A DNA stretch of 64,000 nt, taken from the NCBI GenBank assembly GCA_016712745.1, contig JADJQN010000001.1, forward strand, positions 1,302,001 to 1,366,000, written 5' to 3'. This stretch comes from Sandaracinaceae bacterium (lineage in GTDB: Bacteria > Myxococcota_A > Polyangia > Polyangiales > JADJQN01). Below, piece by piece: positions 10,401 to 19,320 of this stretch (positions are counted from its first letter, which is position 1; every line of letters begins with the position of its first letter). The position numbers were made by a program, and so were the translations under genes. The notes under the pieces are model-generated. The model had not been told where the DNA came from, did not search any database, and was given only the letters and a program-made list of their open reading frames with translations.

Positions 10401-13003
10401 TAGCGGTGTCCCCGACGTCGGGCTTAGTGACAACGGAAGCGGGTGGGTTCGCGTCGTTCACCATCGTCCTTCTCGCACAGCCGAGCGCGGACGTGAGCAT
10501 TTCCCTCACGAGCAACGACACGACCGAAGGCACGGTCGCCCCCGCGAGCGTGAGCTTCAGCGGCCTCAACTGGAACATCGCGCAAACCATCACCGTGACG
10601 GGAGTCGATGATTCCATTGACGACGGCAACGTCGCCTACTCCGTCGTCACCGGAGCCGCCTCGAGTGCGGACAGCGCCTTTAATGGTCTCGCCGTCGCGG
10701 ACGTGGCCATCACCAACTCAGACAACGACACCGCCGGAGTTACTGTCACGCCAACATCCGGTCTCACGACGACCGAAGCAGGTGGAACAGCAATGTTTAC
10801 ACTTGTGCTCGACTCTCAGCCCACGGCGAACGTAAGCATCTCGATTTCGAGCAATGATACGACCGAAGGAACTGTCTCTCCGAGCTCCGTGTTGTTCAAC
10901 ACATCGAACTGGAATACACCGCGAACTATCACCGTCACCGGCGTGAACGATACCCAAGACGACGGCGACATTCTCTTTAGCGTGCTCACCGGCGCTGCTT
11001 CGAGCTCAGATCCCGCATACAGTGGACGCGTCGTCGCTGACGTCACGGTGACCAATATCAACGACGACATCTCCGGCGTTCCGCTTACCCCTCAAGGCGG
11101 GACCACAACCAGCGAGAACGGCGATGAGGTTGTCTTCGACTATCGCTTCACGGTCGCGGCCGGAGTAAGCGATCTAACAGTGATTTTCACGATTAGCGAC
11201 CCAACGGAAGCCGTCATTGTGCGCGGCGGGTGGGGCGTCGGGCCCGTCTACCTTGCTCCAGAACTGAAGGCGTCGGTGATCATTCGCGGCGTAGACGATT
11301 TCATCGACGACGGAGACGTGCCGTACACGTTGAGCGGTCTCGTTACCAGCACTGATCCCAATTACGACGGCTTGGTCTTGGGGCCGTTCGCGCTGACGAA
11401 CACGGACAACGACTCAACCGACATCATCGTCTCGCCAAACGCGTCAATACAACTCACCGAAACCGGCGGCCAAGGGACAGCGTCGGTCGTGCTCGCACGC
11501 GCGCCCACGTCCAACGTCGTCGTCGGGCTGAGCAGCGCGGACACGGGCGAGGCTACCGTTTCTCCCGCCTCGCTTACGTTCACGACTGGCAACTGGAACA
11601 CCCCGAGGACCGTGACCATGACCGGTGTCGCCGACGGCATTCTTGACGGAGACCAAACTGTTAGCATCGTTACCGCGGCCGCGACGAGCGCCGATGCAAG
11701 CTTCAATGGCGTCAATGCTGCGGATATCAGCGCCGTCGTAATCGACATTCAAGCAGAGCGTTGCGCGAGCATTAACCTGTTGTCGCGACCCGCAGGCTTG
11801 CTGAACTACCCATACACAAGCCGTCACGGGCGAAATGTCCTTTCCGATGACGGGCGCTACGTTGCCTTCCAATCGACAGCGAGCAACATTGTTGCCAGTG
11901 GTGGAGGCACACCGGACGCGTTTCGGCGCGATCGGGTGGCACATACCACGACGTGTTCGAGCGTGACGTCTGCCGGTGCCGACGCGAATACGCAGGCGCA
12001 AGCCGGTGCCGATGCACAAATCTCTGGCGACGGGCGATTCGTCGCCTTCGGTAGCAACTCCGTCATCGTCGCAGGCGACACCAATAGCGTCAGCGACGTC
12101 TACGTGCGCGACCACACACTCGGCACGTCACAACGAATCTCCGTTTCCGACACGGGCGCTCACCTCAACGTGCTCAGTACTCCGAGCGGCATTTCCAGCA
12201 ATGGACGCTATGTGCTCTTCGAAACGACGGCGGCCGCTGTCGCAGATGACACGAACGGAGTGACGGACATCTTCGTGCGCGACACCATGCTCAACACGAC
12301 AGTGCGGGCCAGCGTTTCCTCCACCGGCACGCAAGGCACACTCGCTTCCACTTACGCCGTCATCTCGGGCGACGGACGCTACGTAGCGTTCCAGAGTGCC
12401 AACGTATTCACCGGCGTCTCGACTCCCTATACGCAGATCTACATACGCGATCTCGTCGGCAACACCACTACGTTTGGTGCCTACACGTCAACGGGTGCCG
12501 CGGCCAACAGCGGCACCGGCTACCCTCAACTCAGCTTCGATGGGAGATACCTCGGGTTCGTCTCCACGGCGTCGAATATGGTTCCTTCGGATACGAACGG
12601 CACGCCCGATGTCTTTGTGCGCGATGTAGTCGGTGCGACCACGACGCGCGCCAACCTTACATCCACTGGCGCAGAAGCCTCCGCGAGAGCTGAGGCGCCT
12701 TCAATCTCGAACGATGGACAGCGCGTCGTTTTCGCGTCACGCGCCGCGCTCGTACCCGCCGACACGAACGACATCCTCGACTTCTACGTGCGAGACTTCG
12801 CGGCGGGGACCACGCTGTTAGTATCCGTCAATGGTGCAGGCCAGCCGCAGAACTGGGCAACGCCCATCGGCTACCCCGGCAACATCCCGAGTATCTCGGG
12901 CGATGGTCACACGGTCGCGGTCCAGACGACGGCGTCGAATCTAGTTTCCACGCACTACGACACCAACTTCGACGAAGACATGTACATCTTCTACGTGCCG
13001 TAG
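7484..13003 (+). CDS. Giant Calx-beta-repeat lipoprotein with TolB-like propeller (copy 1)
   Basis: Lipoprotein of 1839 aa. The leader ends in the lipobox LIAGC (Cys at about 17), followed by CGRIG and an Asp/Ala-rich linker. Residues about 65-1425 are 12 tandem repeats of about 112 aa, each running TP.SGL.TTEAGG, SDATEGTVSP, TVTVTGVDD...DGD, ending VTN.DND. The acidic loops suit Ca-binding Calx-beta domains. Repeat 11 is degenerate and lacks the SP/TVTVTGV core. Residues about 1430-1839 hold seven blades with a SGDGRYVAF-type signature (TolB/WD40-like propeller). It is preceded by a 15-nt element and followed by a gene fossil, both matching the paralogue at 13290. Probably a surface adhesin or binding stalk; the ligand is unknown. 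Confidence 0.8.
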   Translation: MTRSLSASVMVVLIAGCGRIGYDASSPRDAAVDLAVPSDASRMDATDDFGMDANVDAERIDMSIASIRVAPTAGLSTTEAGGADTFTIVLDSQPTSDVTIGLTSSNPAEGTVSPAMVVFTVLNWNAPRTVTVTGVDDVAVDGDSLYTIETAPAISSDTIYSTLDAADVSVTNVDNESAGVTVSPTSMLETTEGGGTDAFTIVLNAPPTEDVVISLTSDTLLEATVAPASLTFTPTDWDAEQTVTVTGVDDLVRDGDATFTIVTGAVVSDDGAYSGASVRNVVGVNLDDETPGVLVSPAAGLVTSESGDTATFTVVLQAQPASDVTVPVLSSDASEGVVSATPLTFTPTNWDMPQPVVVTGVDDAIADGDQVYSITSGPATSTDVGYEGLSADSVSVTNTDDESAGFIATPLSGLLTSEGGAIATFTVVLRSEPSASVLFAVASNDTTEGTVAPSVLSFNASNWDAPQTVTVTGVNDPIADGDIAYTTVVTLLASGDSSYAALVGSSASVSVTNVDDETAGVTVTPTAGLVTSEAGTSDTFTVVLNSQPTDSVSVGFSSDTLSEGTVSPASVVFSTVNWATPRTVTVTGVSDSIDDGDRVYHVVTAGALSSDSAYSGLMIDDVTVTNIDDDTVGVMTTPASGLTTSETGTTAPFTIALSSAPTAGVTFALSSSDVSEGTVSPASLTFTTGDWSSAQTVTVTGVDDAITDGDILYSILTAAGMSADSLYNGFDTADIGVTNIDNEVASVVVTPTASLVTTETGGMATFTVVLSAPPAAPVTISLASSDATEGTVAPASVMFSTMNWSTPQTVTVTGVDDMMVDGSVVYSIVTGAATSADGAYNGLAVADVAVTNSDNDTPGATVSPTSGLTTTEAMGTASFTVVLVAMPSADVTVALATSDATEGSVSPASLVFTTADWNVAQTVTVTGVDDSLDDGNIAYSIITGNAVSADSNYNGLVVSDVSLSNVDNDSAGVAVSPTSGLVTTEAGGFASFTIVLLAQPSADVSISLTSNDTTEGTVAPASVSFSGLNWNIAQTITVTGVDDSIDDGNVAYSVVTGAASSADSAFNGLAVADVAITNSDNDTAGVTVTPTSGLTTTEAGGTAMFTLVLDSQPTANVSISISSNDTTEGTVSPSSVLFNTSNWNTPRTITVTGVNDTQDDGDILFSVLTGAASSSDPAYSGRVVADVTVTNINDDISGVPLTPQGGTTTSENGDEVVFDYRFTVAAGVSDLTVIFTISDPTEAVIVRGGWGVGPVYLAPELKASVIIRGVDDFIDDGDVPYTLSGLVTSTDPNYDGLVLGPFALTNTDNDSTDIIVSPNASIQLTETGGQGTASVVLARAPTSNVVVGLSSADTGEATVSPASLTFTTGNWNTPRTVTMTGVADGILDGDQTVSIVTAAATSADASFNGVNAADISAVVIDIQAERCASINLLSRPAGLLNYPYTSRHGRNVLSDDGRYVAFQSTASNIVASGGGTPDAFRRDRVAHTTTCSSVTSAGADANTQAQAGADAQISGDGRFVAFGSNSVIVAGDTNSVSDVYVRDHTLGTSQRISVSDTGAHLNVLSTPSGISSNGRYVLFETTAAAVADDTNGVTDIFVRDTMLNTTVRASVSSTGTQGTLASTYAVISGDGRYVAFQSANVFTGVSTPYTQIYIRDLVGNTTTFGAYTSTGAAANSGTGYPQLSFDGRYLGFVSTASNMVPSDTNGTPDVFVRDVVGATTTRANLTSTGAEASARAEAPSISNDGQRVVFASRAALVPADTNDILDFYVRDFAAGTTLLVSVNGAGQPQNWATPIGYPGNIPSISGDGHTVAVQTTASNLVSTHYDTNFDEDMYIFYVP

Positions 13004-13056
13004 CGAGTTCTGGACGCGATCGTCTGGATAAGGTCGTAGACCCCGAGCGCAACCAA

Positions 13057-13171
13057 CTACTCGTCGCACGCCTCGGTGCAGATCGTATCAAGGTCATCCA
13101 TCCACGCTCCGTCCGTTGCCTCGCAGAGAGCATGACACGCTGTGTTGGAGTCGGCTTGGTTCTCGCCGCCG
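13057..13171 (-). pseudogene. Fossil 3' end of a duplicated PPC/Cys-rich lipoprotein gene
   Basis: On the minus strand these 115 nt encode 37 in-frame codons plus a TAG stop. They reproduce the C-terminus of the intact gene at 19321-20319, with 36 of 37 residues identical (motif ATDGAWMDDLDTICTEACDE). Eight bases differ and seven of those changes are synonymous. Upstream (higher coordinates) the match ends abruptly at about 13171 and nothing further of the gene remains. It lies between the two Calx-beta paralogues exactly where a block duplication would place it. Confidence 0.8.
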
Positions 13172-13223
13172 CTCAAGCTGAGCGCCGCGCAGCTTCTTGT
13201 ATCGGCGGCTGGCTATAAACAAT

Positions 13224-13261
13224 CATTCTGGCTGTCCGTACGGCTCTGCGCCTGTTACGAT
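13224..13261 (+). promoter_or_regulatory. Putative promoter, copy 2
   Basis: The same CATTCTGGCTGTCCG element (13224-13238) with a 17-nt gap to TACGAT (13256-13261), 29 nt before the ATG at 13290. A strong GGGGGGAAG ribosome-binding site precedes the start. See copy 1 at 7419. Confidence 0.5.
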
Positions 13262-13289
13262 CCCCCTGTATTTTCCGGGGGGAAGTTCG

Positions 13290-16200
13290 ATGGGACGGCT
13301 GTGGCACATTTCGGCGTTTGCGTTGGTTCTCACGGCGTGCGGGCGCATCGGATTTGAACCCCGAGCGGGCGACGCGGGCGTCGACGCCGGCACCGCGAGC
13401 GACGCTGGCGAGGACCTTTCCACGTTCGACGCGTCTGACGCGGCCGCGACGGACAGCGCGCGAGTCGACATGGGGCTCGACGCGATTGTCGTGTCGCCAA
13501 GCGTCGGGCTGCGTACCACTGAGGCGGGAGGAAGCGACACCTTCACAATCGTCCTAACGTCGCAGCCCACAAGTAGCGTCACGGTGGCCCTCACCAGCAG
13601 CGACACAAGCGAAGGCACTGTGTCCCCCGTGGTGGTCATCTTCACGCCCGAAAACTGGAACGCTCCGCGCACGGTCACTGTGACCGGCGTAGATGACGCG
13701 GGGGTCGACGGGGATTCAGCGTACGCCGTTCAGACAGCACCATCCGTGAGCGCGGACTCGCGCTACGACGCGCTCGACGCGACCGACGTATCAGTCACCA
13801 ACATCGACGATGAGAGCGCCGGGGTAACTGTCAGCCGCGTGTCGGGTCTCGAAACGACGGAAGCAGGCGGCACTGACACGTTTACGATTGTGCTCAACGC
13901 GCGGCCCACGGCCGACGTAGTCGTCACGTTGACAAGCGATGCGACACTCGAGGCAAGCGTGTCGCCAACCACCCTCACCTTCACGACGTTGGACTGGGAC
14001 GCCGAGCAAGAAGTGACGGCCACCGGCGTGGACGATTTCGTGCAGGACGGCAATGCGCCCTTCACCATTGTCACGAGCACGACAACGAGCGTCGATCCCG
14101 CCTACGCCGGTATCGCGATTCCCGATGTGTCCGGCATGAATCTCGACGATGAAACGCCGGGCATCGTCGTGACCCCCTCGTCCGGCCTCGTCACCTCTGA
14201 AAGCGGCGATACAGCCACATTTTCGGTGGTTTTGCAGTCCGAGCCCGCAAGCGACGTCACCGTGCCAGTTGCGAGTAGCGACGCGAGCGAGGGCACTGTG
14301 CCTGCAACGCCGCTCACCTTCACACCACTCAACTGGAATATGCCGCAGCCAGTCGTTGTAACCGGCGCGGACGATGTCATCGTCGATGGAGATCAAATCT
14401 ACAACGTCACCGTCGGGCCTGCGACGAGCACTGACCCGGGCTACGAAGGCCTTAGCGGAGACAGTGTTGACCTTACAAACTCAGACGACGAGTCGGCGGG
14501 ATTCCTTGTTACGCCGCTCTCGGGTTTGCTGACTTCGGAAGGCGGCGCGGTTGCGACCTACACGGTGGTGCTTCGCTCCCAGCCAACTGCCAGCGTCATC
14601 TTCACCGTTGAGAGCAGTGACATCGGAGAAGGTACGGTCACGCCGACAACACTCGTGTTCACCATTGGCAACTGGGCTACACCGCAAACGGTAACCGTCA
14701 CTGGCGTCGACGATCCGATTGCAGACGGTGACCAGGTCTACACAGCGAGCGTCAGTCTCGTCGCGAGCGGCGACCTTAGCTACGCCTCACTCGTAGGCAC
14801 CTCTGCAAACGTTTCCGTCACGAACGCCGATGATGAAACGGCGGGGATAGTCGTTACGCCGACAACAGGACTTCTCACCACGGAGGCGGGGACCACTGCA
14901 TCCTTTACCGTGGTGCTTCGCTCGCAGCCCACCGCCAGTGTGAGCGTGGCTCTATCCTCCGATACGCCATCGGAAGGCACGGCCTCCCCCGCATCGCTCG
15001 TCTTCTCGACGGTGAACTGGGGTACGCCGCAAACTGTGACGGTGACCGGCGTCGCGGATTCTGTGGACGATGGCGACCGGCTCTATCAGATCGTAACTGC
15101 GAACGCCGTAAGCGCCGACGACGCGTACAACGGGCTCGTCGTTGACGACGTCACCGTAACCAATACCGACGACGACACGATTGGCGTCACGGTGGCGCCG
15201 ACATCCGGACTTGTAACCGGCGAAGACGGCTCCACCGCGCTGTTTACGATTGCCCTTGCGTCCGAGCCCACGGCCGATGTCACGTTCGCACTCGCAAGCA
15301 GCGATCTGACCGAAGGCACGGTCTCGCCAGCGAGTGTCACGTTCAACGCGGCGAACTGGAACGTGCCTCGTGCTGTCACGGTGACTGGCGTTGACGACCT
15401 GATCCCAGACGGGGACATCGTGTACTCGGTCGTGACTGCCGCAGCGACGAGCGCCGACTCAATGTACAGCGGAGTAAACCCAACCGATGTTTCGGTCTCG
15501 AACGTTGACAACGATCTCGCGGCGGTCGTCGTCTCGCCCACGTCTGGGCTGGTTACGAGCGAGGCCGGCGGGATGGCGACGTTCACGGTTGTGCTGGGTT
15601 CTAGCCCGGCCGCGCCGGTGACTATTTCAGTGATGAGCAGCGACGCCACCGAAGGTGCAGTCGCGCCCGCCAGTTTGATCTTTACGAACCTCAACTGGAA
15701 CGTACCGCAAACAGTCACGGTCACCGGCGTGGACGATGTGATGGTCGACGGAACGGTCGCGTATTCAATCGTAACGGGCGCGGCGTCGAGCGCGGATCCC
15801 GCGTATAGCGGTCTCGTGGTTGCCGATGTGTCAGCGAGCAACACGGACAACGACGCGCCCAGCGTCACGGTTACCCCTACTTCTGGCCTCGTTACGACTG
15901 AGGCGCTCGGCACCGCAACGTTTACGGTGGTCTTGGCCACGATGCCATCGGCAAGTGTGACCATCTCCGTCACCAGCACGGACACCACCGAGGGGACCGT
16001 TTCCACGGCGAGCCTAGTCTTCACAACGCTGAACTGGAGCACGCCTCAAACGGTCACGCTGACCGGCGTCGACGACGCGCTCGCCGACGGCAGCGTCGCG
16101 TACACAATCACGACCGGAGCCGCCGCGAGTGCGGACCCGAGCTACAGCGGCCTGGCCGTCGCCGACGTGATGGCGACCAATACCGACAACGATGTTGCCG

Positions 16201-18620
16201 GCGTCACTGTGACGCCCACCTCTGGCCTCCTCACCACAGAAGCAGGCGGTACCGCGACATTCACGGTTGTACTCACGTCCATGCCCACAGCGTCCGTGAC
16301 TATTTCCATCACGAGCAACGACACGACGGAGGGCACCGTCTCGCCTGCGAGCCTCGTGTTCACAACGGCGAACTGGGATACGGCGCGCACGGTAACCGTC
16401 ACCGGCGTGAACGACTCCTTCGACGACGGCAATATCGCATTCGCCATCGTCACCGGCGATGGCGTAAGCACAGACCCGAGTTATAGCGGACGCGTCATCG
16501 CGGATGTGACTGTCACTAACACCGACAACGACACCGCCGGCGCGACCGTCACTCCCACGTCGGGCCTTGTGACCACGGAGGCAGGAGGGTCGGCCTCTTT
16601 CACAATCGTGCTCACGGCGCAGCCAACGGCCGATGTCACGATTTCCCTCGTCAGCAGCAATGTAGGAGAAGGAACGCTGGTCCTGAGCAGCGTGACGTTC
16701 ACGACGGTCAACTGGAACGTCGCGAGAATGATCACAGTCACCGGAGTCAACGACGCCGTCGATGACGGCAACGTACCCTACTCAATCACAACCGGGGCAG
16801 CTTCGAGCGCAGACGCCGCATACAACGGCTTGGCGGTGTCCGATGTGTCCGTCACGAATACCGACAACGACACCGCTGCCGTTACCGTGACACCGACGTC
16901 CGGCCTCATCACGACGGAGGCCGGCACAAATGCGACGTTCACCGTCGTTCTCGTCACCCAACCAACCGCCGATGTCACAATTTCGCTCACCAGCAGCGAC
17001 ACCACCGAAGGTACCGTCTCGCCCGCGTCGCTCACCTTCACCGCTATGAACTGGAACGCGGCGCAGACGGTTACCGTTACAGGCGTCGATGATTCCGCCG
17101 CCGACGGGAACATCCTCTACACCATCGTGACGGGCGCCGCCTCAAGCAGCGACGTGGTCTACAACGGAATGGCCGTCGCGAACGTCACCGTGACGAACAA
17201 CGACGTGCTGCCGTACGTTCAGCAGGCCTATGTAAAAGCGTCGGTCGCGTCAGGCTACTTCGGACATGGGACGGCGCTGTCTGCCGACGGAAACACCATG
17301 GCTGTGGGCGGCTATCGAGAGGATAGCTTCACCGGTGCGGCATACATATTTACGCGCGTCGCCGGAGTTTGGACGCAGCAAGCACGCATCACGGCATCCA
17401 ATCCGGATACGGGGGACTTCTTTGGCTTCCGCGTGGAGCTTTCGGCCGACGGCGATACGCTGGCGGTCAGCGCCTGGGGCGAGGCGAGCAATGCAGCGGG
17501 CGTTGACGGAAACCAGGCCAACAACGCCGCTGACAACTCAGGCGCGGTCTATGTGTTCACTCGCGCAAGTGGCGTATGGACCCAGCAAGCCTACATCAAA
17601 GCCTCCAACCCTGATGCGAACGACGAGTTCGGCTACGGCCTCGGGTTGTCGTCCGACGGAAATACGTTGGCAGTCGGGGCGTGGTCAGAAGACGGCAGCG
17701 CCATGGGCGTCAACGGTGTGCAGAACAACCTGCGAGCAACCTCTGGCGCCGTCTATGCGTTTACTCGAACTGGCGTGACGTGGGCTCAGCAGGCGTACAT
17801 CAAAGCATCCGACACGGGGGGCACGTTCGGCTTTGCGGTCGATGTCTCTGGCGATGGAAACACGCTCGCCGTTGGAGCATGGTCTGAAGGGAGCAACGCG
17901 ACTGGGATCAACGGTGACCAGGCCGACACGTCAGCGAGCTCTGCGGGCGCGGTATACGTCTTTACGCGCGCGGCGACCGTGTGGTCACAGCAAGCGTATG
18001 TGAAAGCGTCGAACACCGGTGCAGGAGATCGCTTCGGCTCGGCTGTCGCACTTTCTTCCAACGGCGACACACTGGCCGTGGGCGCTCCACTCGAGGATAG
18101 CGCCGCACAAGGAATCGGCGGCGATGAAACCAACAACGCGACCAGTGGCGCCGGGGCGGTATACACGTTCTCGCGCAGCGGCTCGACGTGGACACAGCAG
18201 GCCTACGTAAAGGCGTCGAACACAGAGCCCTACCCGCCCATTCCTGGCTGGACCGACGTCTTCGGTTCGAGCGTGGCCTTGTCCGCGGACGGCAACCTGC
18301 TCGCGGTGGGCGCATGGGGCGAAGGTTCTTTCCGCACGGGCGTGAGCTCGGGGGCGTACGTGGCCGAAGGGCAGACAATAGATATCGGCGCCGCGTATAC
18401 TTTCAGACGGGCAGGCGTGACGTGGACTCAAGAGGCGTACATCAAATCCTCCCGCGTCGGCCAAGATCAATTCGGTCGAAACGTTGCCGTGTCGGCAGAC
18501 GGAAACACGATTGCGGTTGGAGCCTGGCAGGAAGACAGCAACGCAACCGGCATCAACGGCGACGAAGTGGACACCAGCGCAGTCAACAACGGCGCGGTAT
18601 ACGTCTTCATTGCGCAGTAG
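13290..18620 (+). CDS. Giant Calx-beta-repeat lipoprotein with FG-GAP propeller (copy 2)
   Basis: Start ATG 13290 gives a good lipoprotein leader (LVLTAC) and a strong ribosome-binding site; the open frame from 13197 has neither. 1776 aa. After CGRIG and an Asp/Ala linker come 11 Calx-beta-like repeats of about 112 aa (residues about 64-1305). Then seven FG-GAP blades, each reading FG..VALS.DGNTLAVGAW.E followed by GAVYVFTR and W.QQAYIKAS. Repeats 1-8 correspond one-to-one with those of the upstream paralogue by shared oddities, for example PQPVVVTG in repeat 3, SGLLTSEGGA in repeat 4 and AAPVTIS in repeat 7. The terminal propeller, however, is of a different family. Likely surface-anchored adhesin; the ligand is unknown. 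Confidence 0.82.
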   Translation: MGRLWHISAFALVLTACGRIGFEPRAGDAGVDAGTASDAGEDLSTFDASDAAATDSARVDMGLDAIVVSPSVGLRTTEAGGSDTFTIVLTSQPTSSVTVALTSSDTSEGTVSPVVVIFTPENWNAPRTVTVTGVDDAGVDGDSAYAVQTAPSVSADSRYDALDATDVSVTNIDDESAGVTVSRVSGLETTEAGGTDTFTIVLNARPTADVVVTLTSDATLEASVSPTTLTFTTLDWDAEQEVTATGVDDFVQDGNAPFTIVTSTTTSVDPAYAGIAIPDVSGMNLDDETPGIVVTPSSGLVTSESGDTATFSVVLQSEPASDVTVPVASSDASEGTVPATPLTFTPLNWNMPQPVVVTGADDVIVDGDQIYNVTVGPATSTDPGYEGLSGDSVDLTNSDDESAGFLVTPLSGLLTSEGGAVATYTVVLRSQPTASVIFTVESSDIGEGTVTPTTLVFTIGNWATPQTVTVTGVDDPIADGDQVYTASVSLVASGDLSYASLVGTSANVSVTNADDETAGIVVTPTTGLLTTEAGTTASFTVVLRSQPTASVSVALSSDTPSEGTASPASLVFSTVNWGTPQTVTVTGVADSVDDGDRLYQIVTANAVSADDAYNGLVVDDVTVTNTDDDTIGVTVAPTSGLVTGEDGSTALFTIALASEPTADVTFALASSDLTEGTVSPASVTFNAANWNVPRAVTVTGVDDLIPDGDIVYSVVTAAATSADSMYSGVNPTDVSVSNVDNDLAAVVVSPTSGLVTSEAGGMATFTVVLGSSPAAPVTISVMSSDATEGAVAPASLIFTNLNWNVPQTVTVTGVDDVMVDGTVAYSIVTGAASSADPAYSGLVVADVSASNTDNDAPSVTVTPTSGLVTTEALGTATFTVVLATMPSASVTISVTSTDTTEGTVSTASLVFTTLNWSTPQTVTLTGVDDALADGSVAYTITTGAAASADPSYSGLAVADVMATNTDNDVAGVTVTPTSGLLTTEAGGTATFTVVLTSMPTASVTISITSNDTTEGTVSPASLVFTTANWDTARTVTVTGVNDSFDDGNIAFAIVTGDGVSTDPSYSGRVIADVTVTNTDNDTAGATVTPTSGLVTTEAGGSASFTIVLTAQPTADVTISLVSSNVGEGTLVLSSVTFTTVNWNVARMITVTGVNDAVDDGNVPYSITTGAASSADAAYNGLAVSDVSVTNTDNDTAAVTVTPTSGLITTEAGTNATFTVVLVTQPTADVTISLTSSDTTEGTVSPASLTFTAMNWNAAQTVTVTGVDDSAADGNILYTIVTGAASSSDVVYNGMAVANVTVTNNDVLPYVQQAYVKASVASGYFGHGTALSADGNTMAVGGYREDSFTGAAYIFTRVAGVWTQQARITASNPDTGDFFGFRVELSADGDTLAVSAWGEASNAAGVDGNQANNAADNSGAVYVFTRASGVWTQQAYIKASNPDANDEFGYGLGLSSDGNTLAVGAWSEDGSAMGVNGVQNNLRATSGAVYAFTRTGVTWAQQAYIKASDTGGTFGFAVDVSGDGNTLAVGAWSEGSNATGINGDQADTSASSAGAVYVFTRAATVWSQQAYVKASNTGAGDRFGSAVALSSNGDTLAVGAPLEDSAAQGIGGDETNNATSGAGAVYTFSRSGSTWTQQAYVKASNTEPYPPIPGWTDVFGSSVALSADGNLLAVGAWGEGSFRTGVSSGAYVAEGQTIDIGAAYTFRRAGVTWTQEAYIKSSRVGQDQFGRNVAVSADGNTIAVGAWQEDSNATGINGDEVDTSAVNNGAVYVFIAQ

Positions 18621-18676
18621 CCAACGCTTCGTCGCGCGTCGTGAAGGTTGAATTCCTTCGGCGGGTTCGGCTACGA

Positions 18677-19264
18677 CTACGGCATCTGCTGCTGGAGCGC
18701 CCACAAAGCGCCCGCGGTCCGCTGCGCCTCGCCAGAAAACCGGATCTCCGGATCGCCTTCGCGTCGACGCGAGAATCCCACGAGGAGCTCGTGTAGCCGC
18801 GCGACTTCATCGGGCAATGCGTTGTCGCAATAGCTCACCTGCGCTTTACCATCTTGGCTGAACCACAGAATCGCCTGGGTTCCATCTTGGGTTCCGTCTT
18901 GGGTCCCCTCTCGCACAGTTCGTCGCGGAATGTCGCCCGCGTGCATCGAACCAAGCATCGACACAAGCGGCGTATTTACCCGCGCGGCCGGCAGCACCTC
19001 GTCAACGAACGGTTCACTAAGATCGGCGCTTGCGACGGTGACACTACCGTCAAGGTTGCGCGTCCAAACGGTCATCCCGCCTAAACTCGAGCCGTAGCCA
19101 AGGCGCATCTCGAATGGGCGACGGAGATCGAGTTCGAACTCATCATCGCTCTGCAAGATGCGCGTAACCCGGTCGCGTTTGAGGTTCATGTAGATGGTCG
19201 CGCCCAGGCTGACCATGGCGAGCAGCACAGTAAGCGCGGTTGTTAGCTTGGCTGTGCCTGTCAT
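18677..19264 (-). CDS. Single-pass membrane protein of unknown function
   Basis: Start ATG 19264 is chosen because it opens directly onto a hydrophobic helix (LTTALTVLLAMVSLGATIYM, residues 6-25). The longer open frame to 19570 overlaps the next gene and has shadow composition. 195 aa: a short cytosolic end, one N-terminal helix, then an extracytoplasmic region beginning KRDRVTRILQSDDEFELDL. Beta-rich text (GYGSSLGGMTVWTRNLDGSVTV) and a C-terminal helical part follow. Residues near 118-128 are a short tandem (GTQDGTQDGTQ) from a 12-nt repeat. No family recognised. It converges with the Calx-beta gene, 56 nt apart, and lies downstream of the PPC lipoprotein on the same strand with a 56-nt gap. 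Confidence 0.6.
   Translation of the reverse strand: MTGTAKLTTALTVLLAMVSLGATIYMNLKRDRVTRILQSDDEFELDLRRPFEMRLGYGSSLGGMTVWTRNLDGSVTVASADLSEPFVDEVLPAARVNTPLVSMLGSMHAGDIPRRTVREGTQDGTQDGTQAILWFSQDGKAQVSYCDNALPDEVARLHELLVGFSRRREGDPEIRFSGEAQRTAGALWALQQQMP
18876..18911. repeat. 12-nt tandem repeat, 3 units, inside a coding region
   Basis: Three consecutive 12-mers TGGGTTCCATCT, TGGGTTCCGTCT and TGGGTCCCCTCT encode the GTQD repeats of the minus-strand protein at 18677-19264. The period is a multiple of three, so copy-number change would keep the frame. Confidence 0.75.
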
Positions 19265-19320
19265 GGTCGTCACGAACACTAGCGTGAGACGTGGCCACCG
19301 GTTGTTAAATCGCCTGGCGT

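Noticed and set aside
13197..13289. Upstream start for the second Calx-beta lipoprotein
   Set aside because: It would bury the lipobox behind 31 polar residues and overlap the promoter element shared with copy 1.
7700..17200. CRISPR or DNA-level satellite array
   Set aside because: The periodicity (about 336 nt) is at protein level only; units differ widely in DNA and encode Calx-beta-like domains.
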